Assembly: GCA_045628105.1 (NCBI GenBank)
Contig: JAZQOX010000025.1
Coordinates: 1 to 31,278 of the forward strand
Reading direction: 5' to 3'
Source: UMGS1781 sp045628105
Lineage (GTDB): Bacteria > Bacillota > Clostridia > TANB77 > CAG-508
Length of the DNA stretch: 31,278 nt
The translations under genes and the position numbers were made by a program. Positions 9,051 through 16,859 of this stretch are shown piece by piece (the first letter of the stretch is position 1; the number at the start of each line of letters is the position of its first letter). Below the pieces are notes generated by a model, which saw nothing but the letters and a program-made list of their open reading frames with translations, was not told the origin of the DNA and ran no database searches.

Positions 9051-9366
9051 ACATTTTCTTTACGGTCAACACTGTCAGTACTGGTCTCGTAATATGGCCA
9101 ACATGTTTTTCGTTGGCATAATGCCAGATTATTTTCTGGCCTTTGACAATCCTTGTGATCGCCTTTATTTCATGCCAATGGTGTTGGTTTCTTTTTATGG
9201 AAACAATTCCTTCAATATTCCGTATAGAATATGTCGAATAGTCTTCATCTAAAGACCAACCTGTGGTGAAGCGTATTTCCTCTCCATCTTTGACTATATC
9301 GCATGGATCCTTAAATCCATACGCCTTAAGCATATCTTTATATGCCTGGTCTTTTTTGAAAGGCAT
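9049..9366 (-). CDS. Small protein of unknown function (105 aa), compositionally distinct
   Basis: Not recognised. The product has 105 residues, is soluble, rich in charged residues and His (a HHWHE cluster near residue 65), and ends in a beta-prone stretch, VGHITRPVLTVLTV. No signal peptide or TM helix. A strong CAGGAGGAG ribosome site precedes ATG 9366. The gene is visibly richer in G and C than its neighbours, has its own consensus promoter overlapping the end of ecfT and its own perfect terminator, so it behaves as an inserted one-gene cassette. It contains one in-frame CGG codon (9222-9220), a codon otherwise almost absent from the window. Horizontal origin is inferred from composition only. 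Confidence 0.72.
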   Translation of the reverse strand: MPFKKDQAYKDMLKAYGFKDPCDIVKDGEEIRFTTGWSLDEDYSTYSIRNIEGIVSIKRNQHHWHEIKAITRIVKGQKIIWHYANEKHVGHITRPVLTVLTVKKM

Positions 9367-9416
9367 TTTTTTCTCCTCCTGTTTGAAAATGTGTTTATAT
9401 GGTTCAACTAATAACT

Positions 9417-9445
9417 ATTATACCACTCTTATGTCAACTTTGCAA
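9417..9445 (-). promoter_or_regulatory. Promoter of the 105-residue gene
   Basis: On the minus strand TTGCAA (9445-9440), 17-bp spacer, TATAAT (9422-9417). The -35 box lies inside the last codons of ecfT. No terminator is seen between ecfT and this gene, so read-through from the folate operon is also possible. Confidence 0.68.
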
Positions 9446-10006
9446 ATTTTCATAGGCTTTTGCCTTGAGTGAATCCTCTATTTCATCTACCCTTTTTAAT
9501 AAAGCTATCATAACTGGTTCAAATATCAGCCCCATATTTTTAACATTTATTCTAATTCCTTTAGCCTTTAGTGAATTTATTACTTGTTTTATTTGCCTTT
9601 TTATTGTAGGAATAAATGTTATGCAAATACAAATCATAATACTAATGTTTTTAGGGTTTATTTTTAGTACTTTAAATATCGAAAATATTTTTTCTATTCC
9701 ATCTGCTAGTTCCATATAGTTAACCACTTTTGAAAAAATAAATGTTATATTACAAACTAATATTAATTTTACTCCTATCATTATTCCGCTTTTTACATTT
9801 ACAAACATAACGTTCATTGCTGTTGTAAATAAAATAAATACAATAATTCCTAGAATATTTCCAATTTCTTCTTTTATGCTTACTTTTAAAAGCATTGTTA
9901 AGATAAAATTAACTCCAAGAACAATTATAGGAAATAGCTCATGTTTTATTAAAAATATTGATATAGTATAAGCTAAAAAAAGAACTATTTTTATTACATT
10001 TTTCAT
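9434..10006 (-). CDS. ecfT: ECF transporter transmembrane (T) component
   Basis: Scaffold membrane subunit of an energy-coupling factor vitamin importer; it couples the ATPase to the substrate-binding S component. The 190-residue protein has several hydrophobic helices in the first two-thirds and then a cytoplasmic part with two coupling motifs, SLKAKGI and SLKAKAY, in the place of the paired Ala-Arg-Gly-type motifs of EcfT. It is shorter than many EcfT proteins (about 260 residues) yet not interrupted. It is the last gene of the folT-folC-ecfA-ecfT operon, 2 bp after ecfA. Confidence 0.82.
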   Translation of the reverse strand: MKNVIKIVLFLAYTISIFLIKHELFPIIVLGVNFILTMLLKVSIKEEIGNILGIIVFILFTTAMNVMFVNVKSGIMIGVKLILVCNITFIFSKVVNYMELADGIEKIFSIFKVLKINPKNISIMICICITFIPTIKRQIKQVINSLKAKGIRINVKNMGLIFEPVMIALLKRVDEIEDSLKAKAYENLQS

Positions 10007-10008
10007 GT

Positions 10009-10821
10009 TTAATTTATCCTTTCTATTAGCTTATTAATTAATTCTTTTATGGTATATTCTTCTAAATTTATTTCAATACCATTCTTTTTTAATATCTCTA
10101 AGCTTGAAATTACTGTTGGAACTTTAACATTATATTTTCTAAATGTTTCAGTATGTTCAAGTAAGTCCTTCTTCTCAATTATTTCTGCAATTTTGCCTTC
10201 ATTCAAAATTAAAACTTTATCTGCTAATAATATTTCTTCTGTATTATTTGTTACATATACTATTGTATAACCGCTATTTTTTAGTTCTTTTATTATATTA
10301 TATACTGATTCTTTCCCTTCAGAATCAATCATTGTTGTTGGTTCATCGAATACAATATATTCAGGATTTACAGCAAGCACGCTTGCTATTGCAATTCTTT
10401 GTTTTTGCCCAAGAGACAGCTCATCAATCTCCTCAATATTTTTTTTATCTATATTTACTTTTTTTAATGCTTGTTCAATTCTCAATTCTTTATCCTGCAA
10501 ATTTAGATTGTTTAATGCAAACTCTAATTCGTCATCAATATTGTTAAATATAATTTGATTCTCCGGATTTTGAAATACTATACCTATTTTTTTTCTTAGG
10601 TTAATATATTCCTTTTTATTTTTTGTGCTAATTTCATTAACTAGTATTTCTCCTTTAGTTGGTTTAATAATTCCTGAAATAAGTTTTGCAAATGTTGATT
10701 TTCCTGAACCATTTTTTCCAACTATTGCGATACACTCTCCTTGGTTTATTTCTAAATTAATATTTTCTAGAATATATTTATCATCTTTATATTTAAAACT
10801 TACATCATTTATTTTTATCAT
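10009..10821 (-). CDS. ecfA: ECF transporter ATP-binding (A) component
   Basis: ABC ATPase powering an ECF importer, 270 residues. Walker A GKNGSGKS is at 35-42, the Q-loop reads FQNPENQ, which is typical of ECF/CbiO ATPases, the signature is LSLGQKQR in place of LSGGQKQR, and Walker B is YIVFDEPT. The C-terminal tail is of the length found in EcfA proteins. Only one A gene is present, so the complex should use a homodimer or pair with a second ATPase encoded elsewhere. The start overlaps the folC stop by 1 bp, which places it firmly in the folate operon. Confidence 0.9.
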   Translation of the reverse strand: MIKINDVSFKYKDDKYILENINLEINQGECIAIVGKNGSGKSTFAKLISGIIKPTKGEILVNEISTKNKKEYINLRKKIGIVFQNPENQIIFNNIDDELEFALNNLNLQDKELRIEQALKKVNIDKKNIEEIDELSLGQKQRIAIASVLAVNPEYIVFDEPTTMIDSEGKESVYNIIKELKNSGYTIVYVTNNTEEILLADKVLILNEGKIAEIIEKKDLLEHTETFRKYNVKVPTVISSLEILKKNGIEINLEEYTIKELINKLIERIN

Positions 10822-12095
10822 TAATCATCATCCTTTAACAGTTCCATGACTTTTTTATATACATAAAAGCTTCCAATAATAAAGATTGTTGCATTTTTAT
10901 TTTTTTGTACAACATTATTTAATTCTTGTTCTAATTTCATTTCATAAATTTTATCTTTATTTATATATTTTTCCGCTTCCTTTTTTAATTCTTTTGCTGG
11001 AACATATGGACGTTCCTGTATACCATCTGTAAAATAAAAAATAGAATCTTTATCCTCAGATAATTCTTCAATTATTTTATTATGATCCTTTGTTTTTAAT
11101 ATCGAAATAATATATATTCTTTTTGTTTCTGAATAATATTGTTTTATATTTTGTTTTAAATTTTGTATTGCACTTTCATTATGCCCACCATCAAATATTA
11201 TTGTTGGATTTGTATATATTTGCTCCATTCTTGCTTTATGAATAACCGTTTTTAATCCTTTTCTAATAGCTTCTTCTGAAATTTCATATCCTTTTTGTTT
11301 TAATATATTTAATGTTTCTAGGCATTCACTTGCGTTTAATGTTTGAACTTTTCCCCTTAGGTTAATTTCAATGTTCTCATAATTTTTGTATGTAAACTTT
11401 TGTAATTCATTATTAAAACTATAATTTTGTATTTCATCTTTATTTATAAGGTGTAAAATATTGTTTTCTTTTTCGCACTTATTTTTTATCACATCAATTG
11501 CATCATTTTGATAAACAAATACTGTTTCTGAATTTTTTTTGATTATTCCTGCTTTATGTGTTGCAATTTTTTCAATTGTATCTCCCAAAATATCAACATG
11601 GTCATATCCAATTTTAGTTATTACTGAAGCTAATGGTTCTATAATATTTGTACAATCTGTAATTCCTCCAAGCCCTGTTTCTATTATTGCAAAATCACAT
11701 TTATTTTTATAAAAGTAAATGAAAACAAGTGATGTAATTACCTCAAACCATTTTACTGGTATCTCATGGCTTGCATTATACTCTTCAATCACTTTAGATA
11801 ACGGATTTAAAATTTCTCCTACTTCTTCGTTGGAAATTTGTATGTTGTTTATGCATATTCCATCATTAAATTTAATTAAGTGTGGTGAAACAAATTTTCC
11901 AACTTTGTATCCTGCACTAACTAAACAGTTGTTAATCATCTCGCAGACACTTCCTTTTCCATTCGTGCCTGCAACATGAATACATTTTAATTTTTTGTGT
12001 GGATTATCAAATTTTGACATGATAAAATTCATTGCATCTAAACTTGGATCTTTTGTAAATTTATCAAATTTTGATAAATATTCCTCTATATTCAT
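10821..12095 (-). CDS. folC: Folylpolyglutamate synthase / dihydrofolate synthase
   Basis: Mur-ligase-family enzyme that adds glutamate to dihydropteroate or folates with ATP, trapping folate in the cell. The 424-residue protein has the P-loop VAGTNGKGS near residues 42-50, the SPHL folate-loop motif, the ETGLGG...D segment, and the FDGGHN motif in the C-terminal half. It overlaps folT by 1 bp and ecfA by 1 bp. Next to a folate importer, its likely job is polyglutamylation of imported folate; no other folate synthesis gene is in view. Confidence 0.95.
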   Translation of the reverse strand: MNIEEYLSKFDKFTKDPSLDAMNFIMSKFDNPHKKLKCIHVAGTNGKGSVCEMINNCLVSAGYKVGKFVSPHLIKFNDGICINNIQISNEEVGEILNPLSKVIEEYNASHEIPVKWFEVITSLVFIYFYKNKCDFAIIETGLGGITDCTNIIEPLASVITKIGYDHVDILGDTIEKIATHKAGIIKKNSETVFVYQNDAIDVIKNKCEKENNILHLINKDEIQNYSFNNELQKFTYKNYENIEINLRGKVQTLNASECLETLNILKQKGYEISEEAIRKGLKTVIHKARMEQIYTNPTIIFDGGHNESAIQNLKQNIKQYYSETKRIYIISILKTKDHNKIIEELSEDKDSIFYFTDGIQERPYVPAKELKKEAEKYINKDKIYEMKLEQELNNVVQKNKNATIFIIGSFYVYKKVMELLKDDD

Positions 12096-12646
12096 TAATT
12101 TTCATCCTCTTCTTTATATAAATATTTTTTTATTGGATTTCTTAATGTTTTTTCCAATATAATAATTGATGTAACATATATTGGAAATACAACAATTTGT
12201 GTTATTATTCTAGCACTAATAAACGCATATATTGCCTTTTTATACATTATATTTATCCATATTGAATCTAATATTAAATTTACAACTACTAAAACTATTA
12301 CTGTGCTTGATATTGATTTTACAACAAAGTTTTTCTTTTCTTTATTTGGATCTTTATATAAAAATAATCCAAATATAAGTCCTGCTAATGCTGTACTAAT
12401 TGTAAATCCTGGAAAATATGCTCCAAATGGCCAAAAAATTGCTCCTATAAAATCTCCAAGTGCCCCTATTATCATTGAATACTTCCATCCTAAAATCATT
12501 CCTGCAAGCATTAGTGGAATTAAGCTTAAATTAATAGCTAAAAATTGTGTATTTATTGTTATTAATCTATCTAATATTATAAATGTTGCTAATAATAATG
12601 CTGCTAATATATATTTTTTACTTTCTGATATCGTATATTTATTCAT
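12095..12646 (-). CDS. folT: Folate ECF transporter S component
   Basis: Membrane substrate-binding subunit for folate uptake. The 183-residue protein has about six hydrophobic helices; the FolT-like features are the early AALLLATFIILDRL helix, the NLSLIPLMLAGMILG segment, the GALGDFIGAIFWPFGAYFPG block and a C-terminal helix pair. Start chosen at ATG 12646 because AGGGAG lies just upstream; the earlier ATG at 12661 would put that RBS inside the coding region. Folate specificity is inferred from these motifs and supported by the overlap with folC. Confidence 0.88.
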   Translation of the reverse strand: MNKYTISESKKYILAALLLATFIILDRLITINTQFLAINLSLIPLMLAGMILGWKYSMIIGALGDFIGAIFWPFGAYFPGFTISTALAGLIFGLFLYKDPNKEKKNFVVKSISSTVIVLVVVNLILDSIWINIMYKKAIYAFISARIITQIVVFPIYVTSIIILEKTLRNPIKKYLYKEEDEN

Positions 12647-12678
12647 TTTATGCTCCCTCATTAAATTTAATCCGTTTT

Positions 12679-12707
12679 ATTTTATCAAATTTTTGCTACA
12701 TATTCAA
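12679..12707 (-). promoter_or_regulatory. Promoter of the folate operon
   Basis: On the minus strand TTGAAT (12707-12702), 17-bp spacer, TAAAAT (12684-12679), giving a leader of about 25 nt. That is too short for a THF riboswitch, a usual control of folT in Clostridia. Confidence 0.62.
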
Positions 12708-12749
12708 CATTTTTTCTTAATTTGCATACATTATTTCAGGTGATTTTTC

Positions 12750-13669
12750 ATGTCCATTGTAGCAACAAACAGATTTTATACAACAAATTTGCTTTATGAT
12801 AATATCAGACAGCTTTTAATTTCTTATCCATTTTTACAAACCGATATAATTGGGTATAGCGTCCTTCGGTTATCCAATTCCGTATGTTAAAATTGGAAAA
12901 GGTCAAAATAAGGTTTTTTATTCTGCCTCAATCCACGCAAATGAGTCTATTACATGCAATATTTTAATGAAATTTATTGAAGATTTTTGTGAAGCTTATA
13001 CTAATTCCTCTAAAATATATGGAATTGATTCAAAAATAATTTTTAACTCAAGTTCAATTTACATTGTTCCAATGTGTAATCCTGATGGGGTTAATTTAGT
13101 TAATAGTTATTTTGTTGAGCGGAAGCCCAATTTATAATCAAGCGCAAAATATTGCAAATAAATACCCATCTATCCCTTTCCCTGATGGATGGAAAGCGAA
13201 TATAAGAGGTGTGGATTTAAATTTACAATTCCCTGCTGGCTGGGAACAAGCTCGTAGTATTAAATTCTCGCAAGGTTTTACTTTCCCATCTCCACGTGAT
13301 TTTGTTGGTTTTGGTCCCTTAACAGAACCTGAATCTCTTGCACTTTATAATTTTACATTAAGGAACAATTTTAGATTAATTCTTGCATATCATACACAAG
13401 GGGAAGAAATTTATTGGCAATTTCAAGATTTTGCACCTGCCGAAGCCTTAGCTATTGGTGAACGTTTTGCTAATGTTAGTGGATATACTCTTGCTGATGC
13501 TCCTTTCGAATCGAGTTTTGCTGGTTATAAAGATTGGTTTTTACAAGAATACAAAAGACCAGGATATACAATAGAAGCAGGACTTGGTCAAAATCCTATT
13601 CAAATTTCTCAATTTAGTAAAATATATAGAGATAATTTAGCTATTCTTGTTCTTGGATCTCTATTATAA
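12750..13669 (+). pseudogene. M14 zinc carboxypeptidase (gamma-D-glutamyl-diaminopimelate peptidase-like), broken by two +1 frameshifts
   Basis: A peptidoglycan-peptide hydrolase of the M14 family read in three successive frames. ATG 12750 has AGGTGAT upstream and opens frame 1 as far as CGG 12867-12869; the second frame carries the zinc motif SIHANES (His, Glu) and NPDG up to CGG 13120-13122; the third carries ANIRGVDLNLQFPAGW, the third zinc ligand region AYHTQGE, and the catalytic Glu in YTIEAGLG. Removing one base at each point gives a protein of about 305 residues, the usual family length, with every catalytic residue intact. Decay is otherwise absent, so recent mutation, sequencing error or recoding are all possible. 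Divergent from folT. Confidence 0.85.
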
Positions 13670-13697
13670 AAAAATACCCCCTCAATATGAAGGGGGT
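13670..13697. terminator. Terminator between the M14 gene and the 154-residue gene
   Basis: Stem ACCCCCT (13676-13682) with AGGGGGT (13691-13697), loop of 8 nt. On the minus strand the stem is followed by ATTTTTTTATAA, so it mainly ends the minus-strand gene; the plus-strand tail is less T-rich. Confidence 0.8.
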
Positions 13698-13703
13698 GGA
13701 ATT

Positions 13704-14168
13704 TTATTCATCCTTATCTTGATCTTGTTTGTCTTTTTGTTCTTCATTCACCAATTCGCGATAGAATCCCATCTTACAAACAAATTCGTTAAATATTTCG
13801 GCGAAAATTTTCCCAATTTCCTTGTTATTTTCTTCACCGCCTTTAAGGGCATTCCAGAATGAATCTAGCGTTTCAAATAACTCATCACAGGCTGCAACTT
13901 TCATATACCCGAATATTCCCAGAATCGAATTTACCTTATTAACTAATGCACACGCAGCCCATATAAAAATCAACGAACTGTCTACTTCAAGATAAATGTA
14001 CAAAATTACTAAAGCAATTGAACAAATAAAAATGATTTCTCCTGTAATTGCTTCTATAGCCTTCCGAATTTTTACATATACATTTTTCGTGTACATTACG
14101 ATTCTGATAATTGCCGAAATAATAATAACACTTAGTGTTATTATTTCTAAAATAATTTTAAATTCCAT
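13704..14168 (-). CDS. Small membrane protein of unknown function (154 aa)
   Basis: Not recognised. Three likely membrane helices: residues 5-26, about 42-61 (IIFICSIALVILYIYL), and about 65-90 (LIFIWAACALVNKVNSILGIFGY). A soluble C-terminal tail follows, ending in a very charged Gln/Lys/Asp-rich segment. AAGGAGAG precedes ATG 14168. Base composition is less AT-rich than in neighbouring genes, it has its own promoter and a G/C-rich terminator, and it holds one in-frame CGG codon (14066-14064). These traits match the 105- and 79-residue genes, which suggests the three share a history. Cell role unknown. Confidence 0.7.
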   Translation of the reverse strand: MEFKIILEIITLSVIIISAIIRIVMYTKNVYVKIRKAIEAITGEIIFICSIALVILYIYLEVDSSLIFIWAACALVNKVNSILGIFGYMKVAACDELFETLDSFWNALKGGEENNKEIGKIFAEIFNEFVCKMGFYRELVNEEQKDKQDQDKDE

Positions 14169-14246
14169 AATTTCTCTCCTTAAAATAATTTTTTATCAAT
14201 TGCGAGGCTGCGTTGCAAAAAGGATTTTGAAACTTTTTACCTTATT

Positions 14247-14275
14247 ATTTTAGCATGTTTTACATAAAACGTCAA
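14247..14275 (-). promoter_or_regulatory. Promoter of the 154-residue gene
   Basis: On the minus strand TTGACG (14275-14270), 17-bp spacer, TAAAAT (14252-14247). It leaves a leader of about 70 nt before the ATG; no clear structure is seen in that leader. Confidence 0.65.
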
Positions 14276-14284
14276 CATATTAAT

Positions 14285-14312
14285 AAAGAACCAGTTCGTA
14301 AACTGATTCTTT
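14285..14312 (-). terminator. Terminator of the 271-residue gene
   Basis: A 12-bp stem (14285-14296 with 14301-14312; one G-T wobble) with loop CGTA lies just after the stop of the minus-strand gene and is A/T-flanked on both sides. Confidence 0.82.
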
Positions 14313-14321
14313 TTACTTACT

Positions 14322-15137
14322 TTAACGCATTGATTCATTTTCTTTTTCACTAATTTTTGATTTGCAATCAAAATCATTTGATTTTTTTCCCTTATCTTCA
14401 ACTTTTAGTCTATTCATTAGTTCTTCTCTTTGAAAATTTGTATCAATTGTATCTTGTTCTTGTGTTTTATGATTATTTACAAATTCTTTTATAAATGGAA
14501 CTTTCATTAAAATTTTATTTTTTCCTATAAAATCAGCAATCTTATTAAATCTTTCTTCTTTTTTTGCCTCTTTATGCATTTTTCTATAAAATTTTTCAAA
14601 AGTGTATACATTTTTTCCACTCATATTTTTACATTTTTCTATACTTTTAATATCTTCAATATTCTCAGGGGTAGTAATTATTCCATAAAGCTCATGTACA
14701 TCAACTTTGTTTCTTGAATTTTTTATACTTTTAAATGCAAATATACATCCACCTGGTTCACTTGGTTCTTGTTCTTCTATCGCTTCATGAACAGCTGAAA
14801 TTATATCATCTTTTTCATCTATGCTTAATTTGTTATCATTAAGTAAGTCAATTGCATTCCATATTGAATATCCTTTAAATTTAATTTTTATTTTTGAATT
14901 TAATTTTTCGATTTTTTCCGCAAATTCTATAGATTGTTTTTCTCTATATTCCATATCTACATCATTTCCTGGGCGCAAATAATCTAATTTATCTTTTTCA
15001 AGCTTAAGAAATTTATATAACTCATTGTCTGGTAATATTTGATTTTCTAATCTATGTATTCTTCCCTCTAAATATCTTTTTCTTCTGTTACACTCATCAA
15101 TATAAAATTCATTTCCTTTTGCGTTATACTCTTTCAT
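14322..15137 (-). CDS. Charged cytoplasmic protein of unknown function (271 aa)
   Basis: Not recognised. The protein is hydrophilic with no TM helix or signal peptide. Residues about 15-100 look helical and coiled-coil forming (RRKRYLEGRIHRLENQILP and a Glu/Lys-rich stretch); the centre has a short GGCIFAFKSI segment that could be a folded core; the C-terminal 60 residues are Lys/Glu/Asp-rich and probably disordered. AAGGAGTGG precedes ATG 15137. Unlike its two small neighbours its codon use is as AT-rich as the rest of the chromosome and it has no CGG codon, so it looks native. It is a single-gene unit with promoter and terminator. Confidence 0.75.
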   Translation of the reverse strand: MKEYNAKGNEFYIDECNRRKRYLEGRIHRLENQILPDNELYKFLKLEKDKLDYLRPGNDVDMEYREKQSIEFAEKIEKLNSKIKIKFKGYSIWNAIDLLNDNKLSIDEKDDIISAVHEAIEEQEPSEPGGCIFAFKSIKNSRNKVDVHELYGIITTPENIEDIKSIEKCKNMSGKNVYTFEKFYRKMHKEAKKEERFNKIADFIGKNKILMKVPFIKEFVNNHKTQEQDTIDTNFQREELMNRLKVEDKGKKSNDFDCKSKISEKENESMR

Positions 15138-15173
15138 GCTATTCCACTCCTTAAAACAATTTAAAGTTTTATT

Positions 15174-15202
15174 ATTATATCATATTTTCCATTTTCTGTA
15201 AA
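15174..15202 (-). promoter_or_regulatory. Promoter of the 271-residue gene
   Basis: On the minus strand TTTACA (15202-15197), 17-bp spacer, TATAAT (15179-15174), about 37 bp upstream of the start codon. Confidence 0.7.
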
Positions 15203-15230
15203 CTGCTTTGCTTATATTTAATAAAATAGT

Positions 15231-15261
15231 AAAAGGCCACTACAAAATGTAGTGGCCTTTT
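15231..15261 (-). terminator. Terminator of the 79-residue gene
   Basis: A 14-bp perfect stem (AAAAGGCCACTACA, 15231-15244; matching arm 15248-15261) with an AAA loop, 5 bp after the stop codon on the minus strand. Confidence 0.9.
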
Positions 15262-15266
15262 ACTGG

Positions 15267-15506
15267 TTACTTCCAGGTCAAGTTATAAACCGAACCTTCG
15301 TTTTCGATGTAAAACCCCTCGTTCTGGAGCTCTCTAGGCACAATGCAATTTCTCCCAAATGAGATATAATCGCGTCCTTGAAGTGCGCTCTTTGCACACT
15401 CCACAAGAAGGCTTTGCTCCTGATAGCTCGTTGCTTTTTTAAGAAACTCCTCATAGAGCGTCTTATCTTGTTTCGCGCTAATCTGCCGAAGCATTTCTGT
15501 AACCAT
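15267..15506 (-). CDS. Small soluble protein of unknown function (79 aa), compositionally distinct
   Basis: Not recognised. Soluble, with a helical N-terminal half (EMLRQISAKQDKTLYEEFLKK) and a C-terminal half that looks beta-rich and contains GRDYISFGRN and YNLTWK. A strong GGAGGAA site precedes ATG 15506. It is clearly richer in G and C than the surroundings and uses codons such as GCG, CGC and GAG that are rare around it; codon 7 is CGG (15488-15486). It has its own promoter overlapping the htrA stop and its own perfect terminator. Together this suggests a horizontally gained one-gene cassette. No evidence for a partner gene. Confidence 0.68.
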   Translation of the reverse strand: MVTEMLRQISAKQDKTLYEEFLKKATSYQEQSLLVECAKSALQGRDYISFGRNCIVPRELQNEGFYIENEGSVYNLTWK

Positions 15507-15582
15507 TTTTTCCTCCTAAATAAATTTTACCTTGCTGTATTTACCTGCTGCAAAAGAGGTTTAAAATACTCCAAGTATCTAT

Positions 15583-15611
15583 ATTATAGCACGTTTAAAT
15601 TGATCTGTCTA
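15583..15611 (-). promoter_or_regulatory. Promoter of the 79-residue gene
   Basis: On the minus strand TAGACA (15611-15606), 17-bp spacer, TATAAT (15588-15583). The -35 box overlaps the htrA stop codon. Confidence 0.68.
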
Positions 15612-16733
15612 TTTTCTTCCAAGAGTTACGTCTATTTCATATTCCTTAGAATTTCTTGTATAGGTTATTTTAATAATATCTCCTGGTTTTTTTCTATAAA
15701 TATATTCTCTGAGATCACTCATTTTATTTATATTTTTTCCATCGATTTTTGTTATTAAATCTCCTATCTTTATATTTGTTTTTGATATTGGACCATCCTT
15801 CGTTATATTTACAACATATATTCCATTTTCAAATTCAACATTATTTTGCAAATATCTAATAACCTCATTATCATAAGCAGATATTCCTAAATATGCCTCC
15901 TCAAAATTTCCTGTATTTATAAAACTTTCAATTATTGGCTTAACTATATTTATTGGAATTGCAAATCCAATTCCTTCAGCTGATTCAATTTTTACTGAAT
16001 TTATACCAATTATTTCACCCTGAGCATTTACAAGTGGTCCTCCACTGTTTCCTCTGTTTATACTTGCGTCTGTCTGAATTAGTCCTTCCATATATGATTT
16101 ACTTGTTCCTTCTTCTATTTTAATTGTTCTATTTATTCCGCTTATAATTCCTGCTGTAACTGTTCTTTGAAATTCCAATCCAATTGGATTTCCAATGGCA
16201 TAAACCTGTTCTCCTATTTTTATATTATCTGAATCACCTAGCTTTAAATAATTTAATCCATTTGCTGTAATTTTAACAATTGCTAAATCAAGATCTTCAT
16301 CTGCCCAAACTACATTTCCACTATGAACATAACCATTTTCTAATGTTACATAACATGAGCTATATTTATTCCCTACTAAGTGCCAATTTGTTAATATATA
16401 TCCATTATCTGAAATTATAGTTCCTGTCCCTAAATTATAGTTCTCAGTTGCGTTTATCGTTAATATTGAATCCCCTGTGCTTTTTATCTTAGAAATTCCC
16501 ACTACACATTTTGTTGTTTCCTCTAAAATATTTGTTTTAATTTCCGCTTCCTCAGTTGAGTCCACTCCAAGTCTAATAGCTTTTTCACCATAATTGCCAT
16601 TTGACAAATCATCAATTTTTATACCCTCGTACATTTTATACAAATATATGCTTGTAACAGCTGTTACTATCATTAAAAGAATTATTAAAAATACATTCTT
16701 TTTACTTACCTTTCTTTTTTCATAGCTATACAT
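15609..16733 (-). CDS. htrA: Membrane-anchored HtrA/DegP-type serine protease with PDZ domain
   Basis: Envelope quality-control protease of the S1C family, 374 residues. A single N-terminal TM helix (residues about 13-32) anchors it with the protease outside. The triad is visible: His118 in LTNWHLV, Asp149 in DLDLAIVKI, Ser230 in NRGNSGGPLV. A C-terminal PDZ domain (about 285-370) contains the GDLITKIDGK motif. AAGGTGAT precedes ATG 16733. No terminator of its own is visible before the downstream 79-residue gene. It is divergently transcribed from the NRPS operon with about 126 bp between start codons, so shared regulation is possible but not shown. Confidence 0.94.
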   Translation of the reverse strand: MYSYEKRKVSKKNVFLIILLMIVTAVTSIYLYKMYEGIKIDDLSNGNYGEKAIRLGVDSTEEAEIKTNILEETTKCVVGISKIKSTGDSILTINATENYNLGTGTIISDNGYILTNWHLVGNKYSSCYVTLENGYVHSGNVVWADEDLDLAIVKITANGLNYLKLGDSDNIKIGEQVYAIGNPIGLEFQRTVTAGIISGINRTIKIEEGTSKSYMEGLIQTDASINRGNSGGPLVNAQGEIIGINSVKIESAEGIGFAIPINIVKPIIESFINTGNFEEAYLGISAYDNEVIRYLQNNVEFENGIYVVNITKDGPISKTNIKIGDLITKIDGKNINKMSDLREYIYRKKPGDIIKITYTRNSKEYEIDVTLGRK

Positions 16734-16796
16734 TATATCACCTTATTTTATTTTTACCTATATTTTCATTTTTAAACATTTTTTGTTAAATTGTTG

Positions 16797-16825
16797 TTGA
16801 TTTGTTGTTTTTTTAATGATATACT
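16797..16825 (+). promoter_or_regulatory. Probable promoter of the NRPS-kinase operon
   Basis: TTGATT (16797-16802), 17-bp spacer, TATACT (16820-16825). The leader would be about 28 nt, with AAAGGTGG (16848-16855) as ribosome site. No operator repeat was found. Confidence 0.5.
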
Positions 16826-16859
16826 TATATATAAGGATTATTGTAGAAAGGTGGTATTT

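Noticed and set aside
12647..12749. Tetrahydrofolate riboswitch upstream of folT
   Set aside because: The leader after the best promoter is about 25 nt and lacks the paired conserved elements of the THF aptamer.
13112..13669. Separate peptidase gene starting at 13112
   Set aside because: The apparent start is TTG with no RBS, and the protein aligns as the direct continuation of the upstream fragments of one M14 enzyme.
9049..15506. Using the three CGG codons of the small genes as further +1 shift sites
   Set aside because: In the 105- and 154-residue genes a +1 shift at CGG meets a stop within about ten codons, and in the 79-residue gene it gives an Arg-rich, unlikely product; they fit better as sense codons.
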